A stretch of DNA of 64,000 nt from Chryseobacterium aurantiacum. GTDB lineage: Bacteria > Bacteroidota > Bacteroidia > Flavobacteriales > Weeksellaceae. Positions 44,582-52,309 of this stretch are shown one piece after another. How positions within the stretch are numbered: position 1 is the stretch's first letter; every line of letters begins with the position of its first letter. The notes under the pieces were generated by a model that did not search any database, was not told where the DNA came from, and saw nothing but the letters and a program-made list of their open reading frames with translations. The stretch lies in the NCBI RefSeq assembly GCF_003020585.1, contig NZ_PXUE01000001.1:1398564-1462563 (forward strand), read 5' to 3'. A program made the position numbers and the translations under genes.

Positions 44582-45063
44582 GAGTTCGTGTTTACAGGTT
44601 TAATATTCCAAGATTTGTAGCCCGGCTGCTTAGCTCCTGGCGGATGGGCATGCATGACATTCCATACAAGGCCTTCCTTGTAAGAAAGATCATTGACATA
44701 AGCGTTTTCCCAGGTTCCCAGATACCATACAGTGATCACTTTTCCCGCCATTTCATCCAGTCCGGAATCAGCCATGATTTCTGAGTTAATCGTATTTCTC
44801 AGGTCATCGCCGGTAAGGGATTTCTCGAGAACATTTTTGGAAACAGTGAGAAACTCTACGAATGTAGCTCCCTCCAGACTTTTTAAAATGTGAGTGTAGT
44901 AGGTTTCTGCCAAACCAGTAGACTGTAGTTCGCTGGCAGAAAAGCCGGTGAGCGCTTCCGAGATCGACATAAACACGTCGAAATAGTAATCGTCGACGTT
45001 GAGGATTTTGTTAATAATCATTTCGTAAAAATTTGATGTTAAAGTATTTTCAACTCCTGTCAT
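44578..45063 (-). CDS. Small subunit of the GMC oxidoreductase
   Basis: 161 residues, mostly helical, with WYLGTWENAY and a C-terminal WNVMHAHPPGAKQPGYKSW that resembles the small (subunit 3-like) partners of sorbitol or gluconate dehydrogenases. Those partners normally carry a Tat or other signal sequence; this one has none, matching the cytoplasmic large subunit. First gene of the four-gene unit, with its ATG stop overlap into the GMC gene. The region upstream contains the inverted repeat GACAGGTCTGTC. Confidence 0.7.
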   Translation of the reverse strand: MTGVENTLTSNFYEMIINKILNVDDYYFDVFMSISEALTGFSASELQSTGLAETYYTHILKSLEGATFVEFLTVSKNVLEKSLTGDDLRNTINSEIMADSGLDEMAGKVITVWYLGTWENAYVNDLSYKEGLVWNVMHAHPPGAKQPGYKSWNIKPVNTNS

Positions 45064-45472
45064 AAGGAGTAACCTTGTTGATTAAGACAGGTCTGTCAAA
45101 CCATTTGGAATACTATTACAGAATTCATCTCTTTTTTTAGAAATGATTGTTTGTTTTTTAAGCTATCCATTACTATCAGTTTTGTTTACTCAAAAATAAT
45201 CAGATACGCTTGCATTGGATTCAGTATTTCTACGTAATTTTTATTTAAATTTTAAAAATAATCTTAAGAAAGCCTTTGTAGGAAAGAGATTGGAGTGTCT
45301 TTGTTTTCACTTAGTTTAGAATTATTTTAAATAACAAAGCATTGAAACCCCTATCGAAAAATCATAAAGATTCAGTATTTTCCAAAATAGAATATACCCA
45401 TTGATTTAAAAATAGACCATTGAAAATCAGGAGTGAGGAATAAAATTTGCTTTTATTAGTAAAAACCACAGA
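45064..45472. other. Intergenic region upstream of the oxidoreductase cluster
   Basis: No gene recognised. Near its left end it holds an inverted repeat (45086-45097). The remainder is AT-rich and separates the divergent DUF488 gene. Confidence 0.4.
45086..45097. promoter_or_regulatory. Inverted repeat before the oxidoreductase cluster
   Basis: GACAG-GT-CTGTC, perfect 5-bp arms, about 25 bases upstream of the small-subunit start. It may be an operator. It shares GACA/TGTC ends but not spacing with the TetR palindromes to the left. Confidence 0.4.
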
Positions 45473-45826
45473 ATGTCTGTAATTACATTAAAAAGAGTTT
45501 ATGAAACCTATTCCCCCACAGATGGGTATCGTGTTCTTGTAGATCGCTTATGGCCCCGCGGGCTAACCAAGGAAGAGGCTATGATTGATGATTGGGATAA
45601 GGATCTGGCACCATCTTCGGAATTGAGAAAATGGTTTCATCATGATCCTGAATTATGGAATGATTTCTCTGAGAAATATAGAAAAGAACTTTATGACAAT
45701 AATCTAGGAAAAGATTTTTTAAACCGTCATAAAGATCAGGAAAAAATAACGCTGGTTTATGCAGCAAAGGACGAGGAACACTGTCATCCCATTATTTTGA
45801 AAAAATATCTGGAAAGCATTAAGTAA
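45473..45826 (+). CDS. DUF488-family protein
   Basis: 117 residues beginning with the family signature: TLKRVYETYSPTDGYRVLVDRLWPRGL (conserved Arg-Leu-Trp-Pro-Arg-Gly). Later come LRKWFHHDPELWNDF and TLVYAAKDEEHCHP near the C terminus. Members of this family are widespread small cytoplasmic proteins of uncertain function. It is convergent with the MFS gene, sharing a bidirectional terminator. Confidence 0.9.
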   Translation: MSVITLKRVYETYSPTDGYRVLVDRLWPRGLTKEEAMIDDWDKDLAPSSELRKWFHHDPELWNDFSEKYRKELYDNNLGKDFLNRHKDQEKITLVYAAKDEEHCHPIILKKYLESIK

Positions 45827-45841
45827 CAAGTTTTTCAAATA

Positions 45842-45870
45842 AAAAAGCAGAGATTAATTCTCTGCTTTTT
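45842..45870. terminator. Bidirectional terminator between DUF488 and MFS genes
   Basis: AAAAAGCAGAGA and TCTCTGCTTTTT pair around TTAAT, with A-run left and T-run right. The MFS stop codon lies inside its loop, so the coding end and terminator overlap. Confidence 0.85.
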
Positions 45871-47065
45871 CTTTTTTTACGGCCTGGTGCATGACAAGAA
45901 TAATCCCGAGGAGTAAGCCTGCAATGATGAGGTATCGCCAGGAAAGATCCTTTTGCTCAGTCACAGTTCCGCTGATGGAGATAATAAAGCTGGTTATTGA
46001 AGTGATTACATACACCAATCCACCCATTAAACCACCTGCCGTTCCAGCATTTTTAGGGAAGTATAGCATACTTGTTGTAAAAAATGAGGTAAATAAAATT
46101 CCGGAGCAGATATGGATAAAAAAGGCAAAAGGAATCATAATGAAAAGACTTTCTTCAAAGTAACTGGTGATAATTAAACCTGCAATCAGAATCAATTGAA
46201 GCAAAATAGGCTGTAAGATTCTGGGTTTAAAATCTAAAGTTAGTCTGCGCTTTCCAATAAAACCACCAATCATCCATGAGAATCCAAGAATCAGGGTGCA
46301 ATACCCAATCACAACAGGGGTAAAGTGAAAGGTGTTTTCAATAATAAACGGTCCTGTAATATTGAACAGCATTACGATAGAATAGCTTAATCCTAAAATG
46401 AAGATTCCCAGCATGAATATTCTATTTTTAAGCATCATCTTATAAAGGCTGATATTTTCAGAAAGATCCAGTTTCTTTTTCTGTGGAAGACTTTCCCCAC
46501 TGAAGAACCATTCAAAAAGGAATAAAAATCCTGCATAAAAGGCAAGAAAATAAAAGTTAGCATGCCAGTTAAACAGTTTTTCAAGATATCCACCAAGAAA
46601 AGGCGCCAGAATAGGGCCACAGGACCACACAATAGTAAAGTAACTCAGGTAATGCTTTACCTTTTCTGAATCATAGAGGTCTACAAAGATAGCACGGGTA
46701 GCCACCACAAGAACAGAAACTGCAGCTCCCTGAAGAATACGGAGCAGACATATTATAAAAATACTGCTAGTCATTGTAATGAAAAGACTACTCAGTATCA
46801 AAATAAATAAAGCAACCAGCTTAGGACGATAACGCCCAATACTGTCCAGAATTCCACCCACAAATAATTGGGAAATCCCATAGCTCAGCAGGTAAGACGT
46901 TAAAGTAATCTGGATATCTTTTTCCGAAACCATCATCTCCTTGGCCATGGAGGGAAAAGAGGGTAGGTAGATATCCGTGACAAACCCCGAAAGGGGAATA
47001 GATACGAAGGCCATAATGGTTATTAATCTGATGCGTTGTTCAGATGCTTCTCTCAACATATTCAT
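45854..47065 (-). CDS. MFS drug-resistance transporter (Bcr/CflA-like)
   Basis: 403 residues with 12 predicted membrane helices, an inner-membrane proton-driven exporter. Helix 1 is followed by TDIYLPSFPSMAKEMMVSE, the Bcr/CflA family start, and GRYRPKLVALF gives the loop 2-3 basic motif. ATG 47065 gives the standard cytoplasmic N terminus. A longer frame exists but its added residues are not needed. Next upstream is a divergent-in-spacing but co-oriented AraC regulator that may control it. Confidence 0.88.
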   Translation of the reverse strand: MNMLREASEQRIRLITIMAFVSIPLSGFVTDIYLPSFPSMAKEMMVSEKDIQITLTSYLLSYGISQLFVGGILDSIGRYRPKLVALFILILSSLFITMTSSIFIICLLRILQGAAVSVLVVATRAIFVDLYDSEKVKHYLSYFTIVWSCGPILAPFLGGYLEKLFNWHANFYFLAFYAGFLFLFEWFFSGESLPQKKKLDLSENISLYKMMLKNRIFMLGIFILGLSYSIVMLFNITGPFIIENTFHFTPVVIGYCTLILGFSWMIGGFIGKRRLTLDFKPRILQPILLQLILIAGLIITSYFEESLFIMIPFAFFIHICSGILFTSFFTTSMLYFPKNAGTAGGLMGGLVYVITSITSFIISISGTVTEQKDLSWRYLIIAGLLLGIILVMHQAVKKEKAEN

Positions 47066-47080
47066 TCTTTTTTTACAATG

Positions 47081-47110
47081 CAAAAATAGTTCAAGAAATA
47101 GAAAAACCAA
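47081..47110 (-). promoter_or_regulatory. Putative promoter of the MFS gene
   Basis: On the minus strand TTG (47108-47110), 19-base spacer, TATTTTTG (47081-47088), 15 bases upstream of the ATG at 47065. Confidence 0.5.
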
Positions 47111-47148
47111 TTTTAAAAGACAAAGTAAAAATTACGAAATTCAAATAT

Positions 47149-48060
47149 TTAAATAGCGTTCTTGAATTTTAAAGGAGAAACCTGAGCGTGCTTTTTGAAG
47201 AAATTATTAAAGTGTGAAGGTTGTTCAAAACCAAGAGTATAGCCAATTTGGGCAATATCCCAATTGGTATATTTCAGCAGGTTTTTGGATTCTTCAAACA
47301 TTTTTTCCTTAATAATCTGTGTGGTAGTAAGATGGGTTACTGATTTTACTGATGAATTTAAGTGATTGACATGTACATTCAAATGATCAGCAAAATCAGA
47401 AGGCGTTTTTAATGCCAATGGATAAGCTGGAGAATCCAGGGGAAACTGTTTATTGAGCAGTTCATCAAACAATCTGTAAAGGCGAACATTGGCCGGTAGT
47501 TCACCAAGGCTTACGTCTTCTACACGGCTTTCTAAAGCAAGATGCAATACGGAAGCAAGATTGCTTTTAATACCACTGCAGCGAAACGGATAAGCAGAAT
47601 GGTTCAGCTTGTGCATCTGTTCAAAATACATATTGGCCAACTGCGTCTGCTCCTCATTCAGAAAGATAAAAGGCTTGCTCCATTCCTTAAACAAGGAAGT
47701 CTTTTTAAATAAATTAAACTCTGAATTACCATTAAAAAACTCCTGATTGAACAAACAAAAATACCCTTCCTGAAAATGATCTCCACACTCCCAGGAATAA
47801 GGAATATTAGGAGACGGGAAAAAAAGAACCGGACGATCAATAAAAAGTTTGTGTGCACCATAATGCACAGTTCCTTTTCCTATCATGAAACAGATTTTGT
47901 AATAATCGCGGCGGTTGTAAGGGCTTTTAAAGCCACAATACTTTCGTGGAAATATATTGAAATGTGACTTTCCTTTTTCAAGCTCTGAATATGACATTTC
48001 CAGCAAGTCCTTTCGGGTACGCTTGTAATAATCTTCTATGGTTTCCAGTTGATCGCTCAT
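47149..48060 (-). CDS. AraC-family transcriptional regulator
   Basis: 303 residues. The N-terminal cupin-like sensing region (about 45-160) includes GKGTVHYGAHKLFIDRPVL. The C-terminal double HTH (about 200-300) has DFADHLNVHVNHLNSSVKSV and the AQIGYTLGFEQPSHFNNFFK signature. ATG 48060 follows the -7 box TATCTTTG (48081-48088, minus strand) by 20 bases. Another ATG 11 codons upstream would overlap the box and is less likely. Located just upstream of and in line with the MFS exporter gene, so it may activate it. Confidence 0.88.
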   Translation of the reverse strand: MSDQLETIEDYYKRTRKDLLEMSYSELEKGKSHFNIFPRKYCGFKSPYNRRDYYKICFMIGKGTVHYGAHKLFIDRPVLFFPSPNIPYSWECGDHFQEGYFCLFNQEFFNGNSEFNLFKKTSLFKEWSKPFIFLNEEQTQLANMYFEQMHKLNHSAYPFRCSGIKSNLASVLHLALESRVEDVSLGELPANVRLYRLFDELLNKQFPLDSPAYPLALKTPSDFADHLNVHVNHLNSSVKSVTHLTTTQIIKEKMFEESKNLLKYTNWDIAQIGYTLGFEQPSHFNNFFKKHAQVSPLKFKNAI

Positions 48061-48080
48061 TGTTTTAAAATTATGAAAAT

Positions 48081-48088
48081 CAAAGATA
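48081..48088 (-). promoter_or_regulatory. -7 box of the AraC regulator gene
   Basis: TATCTTTG on the minus strand matches TAnnTTTG. No -33 TTG at 17 bases. Confidence 0.4.
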
Positions 48089-48159
48089 GGCAAATCTTTT
48101 GTCTTTAGATTTGCCTTGGAATAAGTTTTATATGATCCGGATTATTTTTGAGTTTTTTT

Positions 48160-48672
48160 CTAATTTTTAGTGATTGGTAATTCTATGATATAAGATGGCA
48201 GTAGGAATGGGTCTATTTTTGAGTTTTCCTTAATAACAAAGCCTGTTTCTTTGAAAAATTCCAGCAAAGGATCTTCTGTAAGAATATTCGCCCATAAAAT
48301 ATCTGTAAATGATACTGTGGATCTGCATTTTTTCCAAAGAGATTCTCTGATTTCCGAAGAATTATATTCCTTAAGGATAACAAAATTGAGTTCTGTCATT
48401 CTTTTCTCTTCCGAAAAGCCGGGATACCCTGAGCCGCTTTTCAAAATTCCATATCCTACCGGTTTTTGATCTGCATAGGTAATGATAAGTTGATTAGATA
48501 GGTTATTAAGTTCATTGATCATTTTTCTGGGGTCCCACTCCTCAGTATATTTTTTGATGTCTTCCTCTGAAATAAGATTTTTATAGGTATTGCTGACCGA
48601 AGATTTGATGATTGTAAAAAGATTATCAACTCCCTCGTCTGAACCTATGGTGAATTTTGAAATGATTTCCAT
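48160..48672 (-). CDS. GNAT-like N-acetyltransferase
   Basis: 170 residues from ATG 48672 (an upstream ATG at 48687 adds five). The fold looks like GNAT: helix 1, then DQKPVGYGILKSGSG as the strand-4 region and a C-terminal segment ILTEDPLLEFFKETGFVIKE of the usual GF motif. The acetyl-CoA pyrophosphate loop (Q/RxxGxG/A) is weak, so acyltransferase assignment is tentative. It is divergent from the MocR regulator and shares its intergenic region with three TACAGAT repeats, so MocR may regulate it. Confidence 0.6.
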   Translation of the reverse strand: MEIISKFTIGSDEGVDNLFTIIKSSVSNTYKNLISEEDIKKYTEEWDPRKMINELNNLSNQLIITYADQKPVGYGILKSGSGYPGFSEEKRMTELNFVILKEYNSSEIRESLWKKCRSTVSFTDILWANILTEDPLLEFFKETGFVIKENSKIDPFLLPSYIIELPITKN

Positions 48673-48716
48673 TCTTTTTTTTATCAAAATTATGAGATTA
48701 ATTTATTCAAAATAGG

Positions 48717-48777
48717 TACAGATGGTTAAAATATGACCGATACAGATGCGTATTTTGTAAATTTGTTCAGTACAGAT
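48717..48777. promoter_or_regulatory. Three TACAGAT direct repeats (putative MocR operators)
   Basis: TACAGAT occurs at 48717-48723, 48741-48747 and 48771-48777. Between the second and third is TAAATTTG (48758-48765), a full -7 box for the mocR gene. MocR/PdxR-type proteins bind direct repeats. The third copy sits at the expected transcription start, suggesting autorepression. Confidence 0.6.
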
Positions 48778-48786
48778 TGAAATAGC

Positions 48787-50202
48787 ATGATGAAGTCTTA
48801 TAAATATGAAGTTTTTACGACAGGTATTGAAGAACAAATTCGCAGAGGAATTTTGAGGACTAAAGACCGCTTACCTTCCGTGCGCGAAGTAAAGAAAAGA
48901 TATAATCTAAGCACAAGTTCCGTACAAAGCGGTTTTGAATCTCTTATGATTAAAGGATTAATTGAGAGTCATCCCCGTTCAGGGTATTTTGTGGCTGAGG
49001 TGAAAGAAATTGGTATTTCGGATATAAGAACAAGGCTTAGTCCGGTAGTAAGGGATGAGGTATTCATGAAGAATGTGATGCTTACAACCAAGCATGCTGC
49101 CGAGGCAACTTCCTTTAATAATGCGGTGCCGGGAGATCTTCTGATCCCACAAAAGCTGATCCTCAGAACAATGCAGGAAGTTATTCGGGAAAAAGGAGCA
49201 TCCCTGCTCAGATATTATCCCTCCAACGGACTTGAACCACTGAGGAAACAGATTGCTCAACGGATGGGAATTTACGGCTGTACGCTAAATCCTGAAGAAC
49301 TGATCATTACAGATGGAGCTTTACAAGCATTAACAATTGCGTTAAGTTCTGTAACGAAAGCTGGTGATATTGTTGCAGTAGATAGTCCATGCGTGTTTTC
49401 AGTATTGGAAGTCATCGCTAATCTTGGACTTAAGGTAATTGAAGTTCCAGTGAATAATCACAATGGTTTTGATTTGGAGTATTTTCAAAAAGCTTGTGCT
49501 GAAAATGACGTGCGGGCTCTTATTGTTACTCCTAATTTTCATAATCCTACAGGAATTATGATGAGTGATAAGGTTAAAAAGGAATTGCTAAGAATAGCGG
49601 AAGTTCATCAGCTGTGCATTATTGAGAACGATATTTATTCTGATCTTTATTTTGAGAAAGAAAGACCATCCACTATTAAAAGCTTCGATAGGAAAGGTAT
49701 GGTAATGATTTATTCGTCATTTTCAAAGACACTGGCACCCGGGATCCGCTTGGGCTGGCTTTATGCAGGGCACCATTATTCGAGGGCTGAGAGGGTAAAG
49801 TTTGCTCTGGGAAGAACCGTTTCCCCAATTTATCAGGAGCTCGTTCTTAGGCTTTTGCAGGAAAACAGATATGAAAGGCACTTGCATTCATTCAGGAAAA
49901 AACTACATCAGCAGGCAGCTCAGATTTTGGAGGCTTTAAGAGGGGCCTTTCCCAAGGATTCATCCTTTTCTCAGCCACAAGGAGGATACAGCATTTGGGG
50001 AAAAATGCCTGAAAATATAGATATGCAGAAATTCTACAGGTATTGTGAAGATCATAAGGTTCTGTTTACTCCAGGAGAAACATTCTCGCTTACAAATCAA
50101 TATAGTCATCATTTTAGGATTGTTTTTGCAGAAAGAATCACTCCGGAAAGTATTATTTTACTGAAAAAAATAGGCAAAAAATCACAAGATCTTCTTATTT
50201 AA
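48787..50202 (+). CDS. MocR-family regulator (GntR HTH plus aminotransferase-like domain)
   Basis: 471 residues. The N-terminal GntR winged helix (about 8-75) has TKDRLPSVREVKKRYNLSTSSVQS. A fold-type I aminotransferase-like domain (about 110-465) follows, with PLP lysine K314 in IYSSFSKTLAPG and NPTG in NFHNPTGIMM. Members sense PLP or amino acids and regulate neighbouring genes; the catalytic domain is a sensor. No pdxST genes are near, so the target is likely the divergent GNAT-like gene or mocR itself. Starts with two adjacent ATGs. Confidence 0.93.
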   Translation: MMKSYKYEVFTTGIEEQIRRGILRTKDRLPSVREVKKRYNLSTSSVQSGFESLMIKGLIESHPRSGYFVAEVKEIGISDIRTRLSPVVRDEVFMKNVMLTTKHAAEATSFNNAVPGDLLIPQKLILRTMQEVIREKGASLLRYYPSNGLEPLRKQIAQRMGIYGCTLNPEELIITDGALQALTIALSSVTKAGDIVAVDSPCVFSVLEVIANLGLKVIEVPVNNHNGFDLEYFQKACAENDVRALIVTPNFHNPTGIMMSDKVKKELLRIAEVHQLCIIENDIYSDLYFEKERPSTIKSFDRKGMVMIYSSFSKTLAPGIRLGWLYAGHHYSRAERVKFALGRTVSPIYQELVLRLLQENRYERHLHSFRKKLHQQAAQILEALRGAFPKDSSFSQPQGGYSIWGKMPENIDMQKFYRYCEDHKVLFTPGETFSLTNQYSHHFRIVFAERITPESIILLKKIGKKSQDLLI

Positions 50203-50410
50203 TATTAAAGCTATTTAAGCTTAAACCCAAAAGTCACAAAAGATTTCAAATCTCTCAGGAACCTGCTCTCAGGTGATAAAATCAGCTTTTTTTAAGATTT
50301 TGAGAGGGTTAACTAGAGAAAAATCGACTTTCCGATAGAAATATGTTGAAAAAATAGCTTTTTACCCTAAATTTTTTTCACTGTAGCTAGGCTCGAATCA
50401 CCATAAAACC

Positions 50411-50418
50411 TATATTTG
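50411..50418 (+). promoter_or_regulatory. -7 box of the histone-H1-like gene
   Basis: TATATTTG matches TAnnTTTG, 20 bases upstream of the ATG at 50439. Confidence 0.5.
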
Positions 50419-50438
50419 CAGCCTAAATTTTTAAATAA

Positions 50439-50615
50439 ATGAAAGAACTAATTGAAAAAATCAACGCAGAATTTGAAGCGTTCACAACTGAGGCAAACCA
50501 ACAAGCGGAAAAAGGAAACAAGGCTGCTGGAACAAGAGCTCGTAAATCAGCTTTAGAACTAAGCAAATTGTTCAAGGATTTCAGAAAAGTTTCTGTAGAA
50601 GAAGCTAAGAAGTAA
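50439..50615 (+). CDS. Histone-H1-like small basic protein
   Basis: 58 residues: MKELIEKINAEF, then a Lys/Ala/Arg-rich helical body (GNKAAGTRARKSALELSKL) and an end KVSVEEAKK. This is the short histone H1/Hc1-like protein common in Bacteroidota, thought to bind and compact DNA. A promoter box lies 20 bases upstream and a terminator 10 bases downstream, so it is a compact, probably strongly transcribed unit. Confidence 0.85.
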   Translation: MKELIEKINAEFEAFTTEANQQAEKGNKAAGTRARKSALELSKLFKDFRKVSVEEAKK

Positions 50616-50624
50616 TTCTCCTTT

Positions 50625-50650
50625 AGCCGGCTTTTGTAGCCGGTTTTTTT
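50625..50650 (+). terminator. Terminator after the histone-H1-like gene
   Basis: AGCCGGC and GCCGGTT pair around TTTTGTA, followed by a run of T. Confidence 0.85.
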
Positions 50651-50951
50651 ATGCCCTGTTTGATCTTCGCCAGCATTACAGATAAAGTAGTTTTTTTCTG
50701 TACATGGTAAGAATATCTTTATTTTTAAGAAATCATAAAAGCACAGATTTATTCTTTTCTAAAAGCTTTTAAGTCGCAAGGAGTTTCGGATGCTACCGGT
50801 GTCTTTTTGCCTTGCTCTTTCTTGGCCCTTTCTTCTATTCCAAGCCATGTATCTTTAGTATTTTCGATTTACTGTATATTAATTTTTACACCCTGTTGTG
50901 AAAACGTTGTAGATAATTTGTATTTTAGGAACATCAATGGTATAGGTTATT
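50651..50951. other. Intergenic region before the CarboxypepD-reg-like gene
   Basis: No gene recognised. An open plus-strand frame at 50807-51013 has low-complexity hydrophobic content and overlaps a real gene start, so it is not supported. Confidence 0.4.
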
Positions 50952-52133
50952 ATGAAACATTATTATTTCTTTTTGGTTCTGTGTTTTGGCTTTTTTTCTG
51001 CTCAAAAAATTAGAGTAGTGGATTCGGAAACAGGAATTCCGGTTCCGAATGCAAGAGTTATTTCGCAAGATCAAATTGTTTATACAAACGAAGATGGATA
51101 CGCTCCGGTAAATCAGGACGCTGTCAATTTTGAAATCTCGGCTTCAGGCTTCCAAAATACAACATTTCCTAAGTTTAATTCCTCAATAAAGCTGAAAAGA
51201 ACTTATAAAAATATTGATGAAGTAAAAATGGCAAGCGTAGACATTAAGGAAATCTTTGAAGATGTAAATAAAAACTATAAGAAAAGATATTACAGGGAGC
51301 CGTCCGTTTATGATGTAGTGTATAAAGAGAAAAAAAGTGATAATAATAAGCTTTATTTTCTGACGATTGCTGAGGCTAAGCTATGGAGTAAAAGTAATTA
51401 TTACAATTATAAGGATGGATATCAAAAGGATTATGACAGAATTCTGCAAATGCAGCTGAACAATGTAAAATATTTAAAAAACATAAAATCAGACGATATT
51501 TTTACTCCTGGTACCAATGAATTTTCACACGAATACATGGGGAATTATTTTTTCAATTTTGAACTGAACCGGGTTTTATTTCATTTAAAGAATAAAGGAA
51601 CAAAGTATTCGGGGTGGATGATCTTTGAAGAAGGAGATGAGCAGTTGATTACTTTTAAGATTAAATCATTGGAGGGAATTGACGTAAAAGGGGAATTTAA
51701 GTTTAATAAGACTGATAAGGTAATTACCTATTTTGAAATACACTATTTACAGGAAAATGTCCCCATGGTTAAGAGAAAAACGGCTGCCGGAGAGGAATAT
51801 GATTATCAGTTGGGAAATGCTGTACTTATTTTTGATTTCTATAAGAATAAAGGGGTCTATGTACCTGCGTTAACCCGTCTTGAAGGGAACAAGTATATTG
51901 CTTACTATAAAGGGGTAAAACACGAGAAGAAAATCAGTAGAGAACTTATTTATAATACCTTTAAAAAATCTGATGCAGAGGGGCTTAACCCCAAAGTGGA
52001 TTTTAGCAAAAACATCTGGGATAATGTTCAGGTAAAAGAGAATAAAAACAATACCATTTTGCTTTCGGAGCAGGAACAAGCGTTTGTGAATGAGAACTAC
52101 GGAAGTTCTTCAGATAAAATGGTGTATCCTTAA
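50952..52133 (+). CDS. Secreted protein with carboxypeptidase-regulatory-like domain
   Basis: 393 residues, signal peptide ending FFSAQ (about residue 17). Next comes a CarboxypepD-reg-like beta sandwich (about 18-85: IRVVDSETGIPVPNARVISQDQ). A larger region (about 90-393) with many Lys/Tyr residues has no recognised domain. Such domains often precede outer-membrane barrels in Bacteroidota, but no barrel is visible here, so this is probably a periplasmic or surface protein. It precedes the M28 peptidase gene by 176 bases. Confidence 0.75.
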   Translation: MKHYYFFLVLCFGFFSAQKIRVVDSETGIPVPNARVISQDQIVYTNEDGYAPVNQDAVNFEISASGFQNTTFPKFNSSIKLKRTYKNIDEVKMASVDIKEIFEDVNKNYKKRYYREPSVYDVVYKEKKSDNNKLYFLTIAEAKLWSKSNYYNYKDGYQKDYDRILQMQLNNVKYLKNIKSDDIFTPGTNEFSHEYMGNYFFNFELNRVLFHLKNKGTKYSGWMIFEEGDEQLITFKIKSLEGIDVKGEFKFNKTDKVITYFEIHYLQENVPMVKRKTAAGEEYDYQLGNAVLIFDFYKNKGVYVPALTRLEGNKYIAYYKGVKHEKKISRELIYNTFKKSDAEGLNPKVDFSKNIWDNVQVKENKNNTILLSEQEQAFVNENYGSSSDKMVYP

Positions 52134-52309
52134 ATTTCCTTTTAAATTAAAGTGTAATTCCTTATCTGTAAATTCTAAGGAGATATTTGTATTTATGTTC
52201 TTATGGCTTCCTGCTAAAGGCGAAATCTCTTGCAGATAAAGCAAATTTTAACCCTATTCCTTTACCATCTCCGCAATTTCTTTTATCTTTAAACCAATCA
52301 ATAAATATT

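Noticed and set aside
50807..51013. Plus-strand hydrophobic frame overlapping the CarboxypepD-reg-like gene start
   Set aside because: Overlaps a clear signal peptide in another frame and has no supporting signal.
52187..52309. N-terminal extension of the M28 peptidase frame
   Set aside because: The extra 41 residues lack a signal peptide and precede a much better start with a standard signal at 52310.
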